Virus record (IMG/VR): IMGVR_UViG_3300033146_001636
Span: 1-27,273 of that record
Length of the DNA: 27,273 nt
DNA from: a virus
Reading direction: 5' to 3' (one strand)
Shown: in pieces, positions 7,157 to 12,903 of the stretch
Layout of the letters: every line of letters starts with the position of its first letter
Numbering within the stretch: the stretch's first letter is position 1
Notes under the pieces: generated by a model
Seen by the model: only the letters and a program-made list of their open reading frames with translations
Told to the model about the DNA's origin: nothing
Databases searched by the model: none
Position numbers and translations under genes: made by a program

Positions 7157-8375
7157 AAGACTTACATTACATAATTATAGATCATATAATGATCAAACTT
7201 TTGAATTTGTAGATGGTCTTAATGTATTATCTGGTGAGGGTGGCTCTGGTAAGTCAGTTGTATTGAAAGGAATTAAATTTGTAACAGAGAATGATCAAAA
7301 TGGAAATCCAATATCAGAAAGCATACTAGATGATAAAGGAAAGATTAAAAAGAAAGAATCATGCTATGTAGAAATTGAAACATTTAATGGTGATGTAATA
7401 CGTAGAGAAAGAACTAGAACTAGTAATATTTATATTCTTAATGGTGAAGAAATGGGATTGGAAAACTCAGGTAAAGCTGTTCCTGAAAAGATCCTTAGAA
7501 TTCTTAATTTATCAGAAGTGAATATTGCTTCTCAGTTTGAATCCCATTTTCTATTATCTCAGAATCCATCAGCTATTGCTCAATCTCTTAATAAACTTGT
7601 AGACTTGGAAATTATTGATAAGTCTATTAAAAATGTAAATAAACTTGTAAAGGATATTAGGAAAAAGAAAAAAGATTCCGATATACAGATTAGAGAGTAT
7701 GAAGAACAAATAGATGGTTTTTCCTATATTGAAGCTATGGAGAAAGATATTGAGGAAATTGAAAAGCTGCAAGAGGAGGAAAATAAACATTTAAATTCCC
7801 AAAAAGAGTTGATTGATATTAAGGAGGTATTATCTACTTTTGAAAAAGATCTTATTACAATTAAAGAAACTACTAAGTACCTGGAAGAAGTTGAAAAGGT
7901 TGATGCTTTATTTAATAGTGTAAAGGATATCATTAATAAGAAAAGTGATTTGAGTAGTTATAGGGATGGTCTTAATATTTCCAATGCAGCTCTTATAGAA
8001 GCAAATAAAGCACTCTCTTTTCAAAGTGATATACAAACACTACTTTCCCTAAAAGATGCAATAGACAAGGCTACAGATAGGTACAATAGCCTAGATACAT
8101 TGAGCGATACTATTACTATGAATAATAAAGAGCTAAAGAGTTTAAACTCAAAAGAATATGAAGAAAAAGTAAAAGAAATACTTGACATTATGAAAAAGTA
8201 TGATAGTATTAAGGAAAGAGATAAAGAACTTACTAAGCTAGTCAATAAGATTGAAAGCAATGAGGAAAGTTTAGAGGGCATTAAATTGAGTATTAGTAAT
8301 GAGTTTGAAAAGATTAAAGGACTAGAATGTCCTATGTGTGGTAATGTAGTTAAAGATTTAAAGGAAGTGTGTTAA
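7146..8375 (+). CDS. Rad50/SbcC-like ATPase, N-terminal half ending at the zinc hook
   Basis: The 409-residue protein contains Walker A GEGGSGKS at residues 30-37, a Q-loop glutamine near residue 130 (NIASQFESHF), a long charged coiled coil (about 160-390) and a CPMC zinc hook at C395-C398, then stops eleven residues later. It therefore holds lobe I, the outgoing coil and the hook of a Rad50/SbcC/T4 gp46 protein, but no Walker B. The missing lobe is a separate gene at 10105-10722. With the SbcD-like nuclease next door it should form the end-processing complex that feeds recombination. AAGGAG precedes ATG 7146. Confidence 0.85.
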   Translation: MKIKRLTLHNYRSYNDQTFEFVDGLNVLSGEGGSGKSVVLKGIKFVTENDQNGNPISESILDDKGKIKKKESCYVEIETFNGDVIRRERTRTSNIYILNGEEMGLENSGKAVPEKILRILNLSEVNIASQFESHFLLSQNPSAIAQSLNKLVDLEIIDKSIKNVNKLVKDIRKKKKDSDIQIREYEEQIDGFSYIEAMEKDIEEIEKLQEEENKHLNSQKELIDIKEVLSTFEKDLITIKETTKYLEEVEKVDALFNSVKDIINKKSDLSSYRDGLNISNAALIEANKALSFQSDIQTLLSLKDAIDKATDRYNSLDTLSDTITMNNKELKSLNSKEYEEKVKEILDIMKKYDSIKERDKELTKLVNKIESNEESLEGIKLSISNEFEKIKGLECPMCGNVVKDLKEVC

Positions 8376-8399
8376 TTAAATACAGTTTAAGGAGGAATA

Positions 8400-9311
8400 A
8401 TGAAATTCATAGTATCAAGTGACTTACATTTAGATGGGGCTAAAGTTCCTCTATGTAGAACAGATAGGGATTACTTTGAAACACAATTGAATAAGGTTCA
8501 ATTCATCAATGAGATGTGTAAGAAACACAATGCTACTCACCTATGTGCAGGGGATGTAGTAGACAGAGCAGTAGGAAATAGCGTATCCGATGCAGTACAT
8601 ACACTGGGTTTAATTTCTCATTTGAAGGGTATGATTACTATCACAGGGAACCATGATCAAAAGAATAGAAGTGTGAAATTTATTGAGGATTCCCTTATTT
8701 ATCATATGTTTGAAATTGGTCATTTTAAATGGCTTTCCGATATGATTACTATTGACAATACTATTTTATATGGTTATGATTATGGTAAGGATATTGAACA
8801 TGTCCAGAGGGTGGATGGTAAAATGAATATTGCCATCTATCATGGATTTGTAGATACTAAAGAGAATAAATTGATCGGAGGTTTAGTTGCAAAAGATATT
8901 TTAAAAGAATTTTATAAAGATTATGATTTTATTATCACAGGGGACCACCATAAAACATTCACAGAGGAATATGGGGGGTGTGTTCTTATTAACCCTGGTA
9001 GTCTACTAAGAACTACTACTACACAAATTGATCATAAACCTTGTGTGTGGTTAGTAGATACAGATAATGGTAGTTATGAGCCTATATATATTCCTATTGA
9101 GGATTCTTCTAAAGTGATCTCTACAGATCATATTGAGGAAAGGAAAGCAAGAAATGAAAGAATAGATACATTTATTACTTATCTTGAATCAGATATGGAA
9201 GCATTGAAATCCTTTGATAAAAATATAGATTCTTATATTATCGAAAATAAGATTAGTAAGGCTGTGAAAGTATTTATTACTTCCTGTATGGAGGATGGAT
9301 ATGTTTATTAG
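8400..9311 (+). CDS. Mre11/SbcD-like nuclease (T4 gp47 type)
   Basis: All the phosphoesterase motifs of the Mre11 family are in order in the first 220 residues: SDLHL (D8, H10), GDVVD (D51), GNHD, YHGF and GDHHK, which ligate two metal ions. It is expected to be the nuclease subunit acting on DNA ends with the Rad50-like ATPase. The C-terminal 80 residues are charged helices, where Mre11 normally carries the Rad50-binding segment. AAGGAGG precedes ATG 8400. The length (303) is short for SbcD but normal for phage gp47 relatives. Confidence 0.9.
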   Translation: MKFIVSSDLHLDGAKVPLCRTDRDYFETQLNKVQFINEMCKKHNATHLCAGDVVDRAVGNSVSDAVHTLGLISHLKGMITITGNHDQKNRSVKFIEDSLIYHMFEIGHFKWLSDMITIDNTILYGYDYGKDIEHVQRVDGKMNIAIYHGFVDTKENKLIGGLVAKDILKEFYKDYDFIITGDHHKTFTEEYGGCVLINPGSLLRTTTTQIDHKPCVWLVDTDNGSYEPIYIPIEDSSKVISTDHIEERKARNERIDTFITYLESDMEALKSFDKNIDSYIIENKISKAVKVFITSCMEDGYVY

Positions 9312-9453
9312 TAAGGAAGAGAGAAAGGATCTTGAATGGGCAACAGTAGTAGCAGAATATGGTATTAAACATGATTCAACGATTCGTATAACAAAAGAGG
9401 ATATTGCTAAAAAGTTCAATATCTCTGTAGAAAATCTAATTATTGAGGAGTAA
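9301..9453 (+). CDS. Small protein with a helix-turn-helix-like segment (50 aa)
   Basis: ATG 9301 overlaps the end of the nuclease gene and has GGAGG six bases upstream; the stop is TAA 9451-9453. The product begins MFISKEERKDLEWATVVAEY, and its C-terminal half ITKEDIAKKFNISVENLII has the spacing of a helix-turn-helix recognition unit. It could be a small DNA-binding accessory or regulator. The family is not recognised; reality is supported by its coupling on both sides. Confidence 0.55.
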   Translation: MFISKEERKDLEWATVVAEYGIKHDSTIRITKEDIAKKFNISVENLIIEE

Positions 9454-9456
9454 AGA

Positions 9457-9699
9457 ATGATTACAAAAGAAGAAATTACCACTATCCAGGAAAGAATTGC
9501 AAAAGACCAGAAGAAAGAGATTGAGATTACAACAAGAATTAAATCCGATATGGAATACCTTGAAAAACATTATGGTATCAAGTCCCTAGATGAACTAGAA
9601 AAAGAACTTGATAAAATTGATGAAAATCTTGATAAATTAGAAAAGGAATTGGAAACAAAAGGTGATGCTCTTAAAGGGGCATATGAATGGGACCTTTAA
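9457..9699 (+). CDS. Small coiled-coil protein (80 aa) in the Rad50/Mre11 cluster
   Basis: The protein is mostly Glu, Lys, Leu and Ile in heptad-like spacing, with a short break HYGIKSLDELEKEL near residues 38-50 and a second helix to about residue 75. It follows a GAGGAG site. Its position between the two Rad50 halves and its composition suggest that it could pair with the coil of the N-terminal half, whose returning strand is largely absent from the C-terminal half. This is inference; free coiled-coil proteins are common. Confidence 0.6.
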   Translation: MITKEEITTIQERIAKDQKKEIEITTRIKSDMEYLEKHYGIKSLDELEKELDKIDENLDKLEKELETKGDALKGAYEWDL

Positions 9700-10118
9700 A
9701 GGTATATGTTGATAGCAGTTATAGGGGGAAGGATAGTAAATGCCAAACAGGATATATCTATGCTTCTCCTTATACAAACAAGATGCAAAAGATTAGTAGT
9801 GTAGTCTTTATGTCTGATAATAATAATGATGCAGAGATAATGGGTGTATATTTAGCAATAGAGGATATATACAATAAATATCATATTAAAGATTTTATTA
9901 TCTATAATGATTCTATTATTGGCTGTGCTATGTTAAAGGAAGATACTAAGATCACACCTAGAACATTTAAAGATCATCCTATGTTAAAGATGATTAAGGA
10001 TTATTTTAAGGAGAAATGTATCACTATTGATATTAGAAGACTGCCAAGAAAAGATCCTATGATGAAAAAATGTGATAAATTATCTAAGGCATATAGGAGG
10101 AATAATGGACATAAATAA
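9687..10118 (+). CDS. RNase H-like protein
   Basis: The 143-residue protein shows the RNase HI acidic set in order: D9 in KVYVDSSY, E50 in NNDAEIMGVYLAIE, D75 in FIIYNDS, and D130 in RKDPMMKKCDKLS, on the expected alternating strand/helix pattern. It should cut the RNA of RNA-DNA hybrids, for example to remove replication primers or R-loops. ATG 9687 overlaps the coiled-coil gene by 13 bases and follows AAAGGGG. It lies inside the Rad50/Mre11 block, an unusual partner for these genes. Homology is by motif only, but the motif spacing is good. Confidence 0.75.
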   Translation: MGPLKVYVDSSYRGKDSKCQTGYIYASPYTNKMQKISSVVFMSDNNNDAEIMGVYLAIEDIYNKYHIKDFIIYNDSIIGCAMLKEDTKITPRTFKDHPMLKMIKDYFKEKCITIDIRRLPRKDPMMKKCDKLSKAYRRNNGHK

Positions 10119-10722
10119 ATATAAGAATAAGATGAATGAATTAAAAGGAGAAAGGAAATCTATTACAAAGCTATTAAAAGCAGAACAAACTAATAATGAT
10201 ACATATAGTAAAGATTATCTTAATGCAGAGATGGCATCAGATATTATTTATTATGTAGCAAAACAAACACAAGAAGGACTATCATATAAAATTGAAAACT
10301 TAGTCACTATGGCTTTTGAATTTGTACTAGATGATCCTTTTGAGTTTATCCTTAAATGGGATATATTTAATAATAGGACACAATGTATTCCACTATTTAA
10401 AAAAGGAAGTATGGAACTCTCCCCCATGAAGGATACAGAAGGGACAGCATTGGATATTGCATCATTGGCACTACGTGCAGCAGTATGGTCATTACCAGAG
10501 GAACCTTCTTCACCTTTATTTATATTAGATGAAAACTTTAAACATGTATCTAAAGGAATGAGAGATAAGGCATCCTTATTTATGAAGGATCTATGTGATA
10601 AATTAAATTTACAAATTATCACAGCTACACATATTAAGGACACTATAGATGGATCTGATAAGATATTTAGAATTGAAAAATCTAACAATATTAGTAATGT
10701 AGTAGAGGAAATGATATGTTAA
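10105..10722 (+). CDS. Rad50/SbcC-like ATPase, C-terminal half
   Basis: The 205-residue protein has the Rad50 lobe II elements: a degenerate signature helix (ELSPMKDTEGTALDIASLAL, about 104-123), Walker B LFILDENF with D142-E143, and the H-loop ATATH at H176. It has only a short N-terminal coil (1-40), so the descending arm expected to match the 230-residue ascending arm is nearly absent. It needs the Walker A half at 7146-8375 to build an ATP site. ATG 10105 is chosen over upstream GTG 10072 because AGGAGG stands just before it. Confidence 0.8.
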   Translation: MDINKYKNKMNELKGERKSITKLLKAEQTNNDTYSKDYLNAEMASDIIYYVAKQTQEGLSYKIENLVTMAFEFVLDDPFEFILKWDIFNNRTQCIPLFKKGSMELSPMKDTEGTALDIASLALRAAVWSLPEEPSSPLFILDENFKHVSKGMRDKASLFMKDLCDKLNLQIITATHIKDTIDGSDKIFRIEKSNNISNVVEEMIC

Positions 10723-10808
10723 ATATTAGTTTTTCAATGGATCTATATGATACAATATTTCTTATAGTGGGGCTTATTGGGGTGTTATTAGTTATAGCAC
10801 AATACTAA
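10716..10808 (+). CDS. Small single-span membrane protein (30 aa)
   Basis: ATG 10716 overlaps the end of the Rad50 C-terminal gene and is preceded by GAGG seven bases away; the stop is TAA 10806-10808. After MLNISFSMDLYD comes a hydrophobic stretch of about 17 residues (IFLIVGLIGVLLVIAQY) that would cross the membrane once. It is the last plus-strand gene before the terminators. Role unknown. Confidence 0.5.
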   Translation: MLNISFSMDLYDTIFLIVGLIGVLLVIAQY

Positions 10809-10826
10809 TGTATATAAAATAAAAAA

Positions 10827-10852
10827 CCCCTTACCAAATAAATGATAAGGGG
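10827..10852 (-). terminator. Intrinsic terminator for the minus-strand late genes
   Basis: A 7-bp stem (CCCCTTA / TAAGGGG) with a 12-base loop is followed, on the minus strand, by TTTTTTATTTT. No T-run follows on the plus strand, so it mainly serves the late transcript. Confidence 0.7.
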
Positions 10853-10877
10853 AAAAGAAGAGAGAAATATATAAAAC

Positions 10878-10892
10878 CCTAGTAACACTAGG
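10878..10892 (-). terminator. Small hairpin, possible second minus-strand terminator
   Basis: CCTAGT and ACTAGG form a 6-bp stem around a three-base loop; on the minus strand it is followed by GTTTTAT. It lies upstream of the stronger hairpin in the late direction and may work in tandem with it. Confidence 0.4.
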
Positions 10893-10909
10893 ATATTAAC
10901 AATTTAACA

Positions 10910-10942
10910 AGAGGATTCTATTTTATAGGGTCCTCTTTTTTT
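10910..10942 (+). terminator. Intrinsic terminator for the plus-strand early genes
   Basis: AGAGGATTC pairs with GGGTCCTCT (nine pairs, two of them G-T) around a nine-base loop, and seven T residues follow at 10936-10942. It closes the plus-strand operon and overlaps the 3' end of the minus-strand spanin-like gene. Confidence 0.75.
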
Positions 10943-11184
10943 AGTTGTGGATGTTCACTATATATCCAGTTTTCCAATTGAGAAGAATATCCCAATAATA
11001 ACACCATATTAAGCCTGTAATCATCTTTAGTAGTGGGTTGGAGTATAAGCCCCACTGGCTTAGATGGAAGCTCTGAGAGTGTTTCTACATGCTCAGAATC
11101 AACATTTATGACAGGAGTAGTATTGCAACTAATTATTAAGAAAACTATCAAGTAAAGAAGATACTTCTTTGTCCTTTGCTTCAT
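10918..11184 (-). CDS. Rz1-like outer-membrane spanin lipoprotein
   Basis: The product starts MKQRTKKYLLYLIVFLIISC: basic residues, hydrophobic core, and an ISC lipobox, so a lipid-modified Cys at residue 20. The mature part is about 68 residues and contains several prolines, as Rz1-type outer spanins do. I place the start at ATG 11184 because GGAGGT lies five bases upstream; earlier in-frame codons begin before that site. Its first 56 bases overlap the preceding Rz-like gene in another frame, the classic Rz/Rz1 overlap. It should reach across the periplasm to the Rz-like protein and fuse the two membranes at lysis. Confidence 0.7.
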   Translation of the reverse strand: MKQRTKKYLLYLIVFLIISCNTTPVINVDSEHVETLSELPSKPVGLILQPTTKDDYRLNMVLLLGYSSQLENWIYSEHPQLKKEDPIK

Positions 11185-11449
11185 CATCCACCTCCGTATC
11201 ATTTATTACTTTAAGAATCTTATTAGTCTTATCCATAATTGCTTTATCTTTAATACTGTATTCTTTTAATTTCTCTATATTCAATTTTAATAGCTCTGCT
11301 TGCTTTGTCAATATTGCTATTCTAATTTCTTTAGCGGAGATTGTATCATGTAACATTTTAATCTTCTTAGTTTTAATATTCCATATAATGATAATAGCCA
11401 TTACTAAAACTAAAATAACTATACTAAATCCTAATATCATATCTATCAT
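11129..11449 (-). CDS. Rz-like inner-membrane spanin
   Basis: The 106-residue protein has a single N-terminal membrane span (residues 1-23, MIDMILGFSIVILVLVMAII), then a long coiled coil (about 30-90) rich in Lys, Glu, Ile and Leu, and a short acidic tail. That is the layout of Rz-type inner spanins, whose periplasmic coil binds the Rz1 lipoprotein. It lies at the end of the lysis cassette and overlaps the lipoprotein gene. Sequence similarity among spanins is low, so the call rests on topology and overlap. Confidence 0.7.
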   Translation of the reverse strand: MIDMILGFSIVILVLVMAIIIIWNIKTKKIKMLHDTISAKEIRIAILTKQAELLKLNIEKLKEYSIKDKAIMDKTNKILKVINDTEVDDEAKDKEVSSLLDSFLNN

Positions 11450-11451
11450 TT

Positions 11452-11703
11452 TTAATCCTCTATTGTAAGTTCAAATGACTTACCTTTAGCTGTTATTCTG
11501 GAAGGCATAATTGCCCAGAACCAGGCTAATCCATTTAATATACATAATACCAATAATCTTTGATCAGTAAACCAATCAGGATCAGTAAAGTATTGTGTGA
11601 TTGCTACAATGTTAATAGGAGATGCAATAACTAGAGACATTAATGTAGTCCATTTCCCTTTCTCCGCTAATGTATCCCATAATCCTTTAAAGAACTTCCT
11701 CAT
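11452..11703 (-). CDS. Small membrane protein with two predicted spans, lysis cassette
   Basis: The 83-residue protein has a charged N-terminus (MRKFFKGLWDTLAEKGKW), two hydrophobic segments (about 19-37 and 49-66) and an ITAKGKSFELTIED tail. ATG overlaps the previous stop (ATGA) and AGGAG precedes it. It may be a second holin or an antiholin working with the protein encoded just before it; I recognise no family. Confidence 0.55.
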   Translation of the reverse strand: MRKFFKGLWDTLAEKGKWTTLMSLVIASPINIVAITQYFTDPDWFTDQRLLVLCILNGLAWFWAIMPSRITAKGKSFELTIED

Positions 11704-11891
11704 CTAGTTTCTCCTTTCTTAAATAAATCACTTATTGCATGTATTGTAGATGCAATCAATGTACCTAAAATAGTGTATGCTACTTCCCTATTGCCAGGGG
11801 GAATCTCTAAAAGAAATAACCCCACTACAATACCACACACCATTAAAATTAACATAGTAACCACTAAGAATTTAATGGTGTTTATTTTCAT
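11700..11891 (-). CDS. Holin-like small membrane protein (63 aa)
   Basis: The protein has two hydrophobic segments (about 8-28 and 37-52) separated by IPPGNREV and a basic C-terminus (FKKGETR). A proline/asparagine-containing turn followed by an ILGTLI helix recalls several small phage holins. Position directly after the peptidase and before the spanins supports a holin, which would open the inner membrane to release the peptidase. The call rests on topology and context. Confidence 0.55.
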   Translation of the reverse strand: MKINTIKFLVVTMLILMVCGIVVGLFLLEIPPGNREVAYTILGTLIASTIHAISDLFKKGETR

Positions 11892-12301
11892 AATATCTTA
11901 AATATCCTCTTACTATGTTGATAACCCTCTCTAACTGTAACTGATAAACCTAAAGGATCATAAAGAACAACATCTCCATGAGTAACAACAAAATGAGTAT
12001 AGTTGGTTCTTTGATTATAGTAAGCTGTGATTTCATATTCATTATTGGATGCTACATAAGCAGGAGCTTCCTTATGATAATGAACATTGATTCCAAAATA
12101 ATTAAAGGCTTTAATCCAATAAATATCCATATCATCTGTGTAAACCCCTTCTTTAATAAATACCTTAATTAGTTTATCAATCTCTTTAGGTGAGAAAGGA
12201 TAATTGATTAGTTTATTTACTAAGAAGAATACACTCATTGTAGCACACCCATCTTCACGTATGAATTTGGATTTTATTCTTGTATCTTTTTGTAATATCA
12301 T
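11888..12301 (-). CDS. DUF261/C39-like cysteine peptidase, probable endolysin
   Basis: The 137-residue protein has a Cys near the N-terminus (REDGCATMS, C19), a His at H103 in YTHFVVTH and an Asp in LYDPLG (D115), the order and spacing of C39/papain-like peptidases. The sequence around the Cys resembles DUF261 proteins, known to me mainly from Borrelia and other spirochaetes. Position beside holin- and spanin-like genes suggests that it cuts peptidoglycan cross-links. The start is ATG 12301, which overlaps the lipase stop and follows AGAGG; upstream ATG 12322 has no ribosome binding site. No separate muramidase or amidase is visible. Confidence 0.6.
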   Translation of the reverse strand: MILQKDTRIKSKFIREDGCATMSVFFLVNKLINYPFSPKEIDKLIKVFIKEGVYTDDMDIYWIKAFNYFGINVHYHKEAPAYVASNNEYEITAYYNQRTNYTHFVVTHGDVVLYDPLGLSVTVREGYQHSKRIFKIL

Positions 12302-12903
12302 TTTAAACCTCTTATATGCCATGGTGTGTATTTATCATACTCAATATGAGCATTTTTACATGAGTTAGACTTGAAATGCATTACTTCCCCTTTGCCTCTC
12401 CTCCAGAAGAACACTCTAGGAACAATATCTTTTGATCCTACATAGGAAGTAACCTTTTTATTCTTAATCTTATACCAAAAGGGGAAGGGAGCGAAAGGTG
12501 CAAGTGGACAGATTGGTATACCAGGATAAAACTCACCTAATATAATTGCAACCGCTCCACCCAGAGAATGTCCATAAATGAATTTGACCCCTTCCATAGG
12601 GCAATTCCCCTTTATCCATATCGCCTGTTCCATGGCTCCCGCATGTGCTATGACCCCATCATGTCTTTTAAGCCAGAACTTAAAGTCCTGCTTCCAGTCC
12701 TTCTTTTCTGATGATCCATAGATGAACATAATACCGTCCCTAATCTCTACGTCTGCCCCTGTCCTGCTGTCGTGATACTTCATGACCATGTGCCTGTTAC
12801 TGAATAACCGAATCTGAGATTTGTTAAAGTTGAAGCTGTTCCCCTTGTCGCTAGGAATGAGTCTTGAGTTGTCAATATTGCACCGCCTTCTGCCCCGAGA
12901 CAC
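12298..12903 (-). CDS. Class-3-type lipase/esterase
   Basis: The 201-residue protein has the alpha/beta-hydrolase nucleophile elbow GHSLGG (S113), a likely acid D159 in GSKDIVPRV and a likely His at H186, plus an earlier YGSSEKKDWKQD region that corresponds to the lipase-3 strand with its oxyanion residue. It should hydrolyse ester bonds in lipids or acylated polysaccharide. The start is GTG 12903 with a poor ribosome binding site; ATG 12789 is an alternative that still keeps the core. It sits between fibre and lysis genes, so envelope lipid or capsule deacylation at release is likely. The first 140 codons are richer in GC than the rest. Confidence 0.7.
   Translation of the reverse strand: MSRGRRRCNIDNSRLIPSDKGNSFNFNKSQIRLFSNRHMVMKYHDSRTGADVEIRDGIMFIYGSSEKKDWKQDFKFWLKRHDGVIAHAGAMEQAIWIKGNCPMEGVKFIYGHSLGGAVAIILGEFYPGIPICPLAPFAPFPFWYKIKNKKVTSYVGSKDIVPRVFFWRRGKGEVMHFKSNSCKNAHIEYDKYTPWHIRGLK

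Noticed and set aside
8752-8780. TTGACA-17-TATGAT promoter-like match inside the SbcD-like gene
   Set aside because: It lies within coding sequence whose residues (around YGYDYG) explain the bases, and there is no gene start just downstream.
10809-10917. Possible small RNA or attachment site in the convergent gap
   Set aside because: The hairpins and T-runs are fully explained as terminators, and no integrase or direct repeat was seen.
11169-11468. 99-residue open frame on the plus strand over the spanin genes
   Set aside because: It is the complement of the Rz-like membrane/coiled-coil gene, has no ribosome binding site, and runs against the late transcript.
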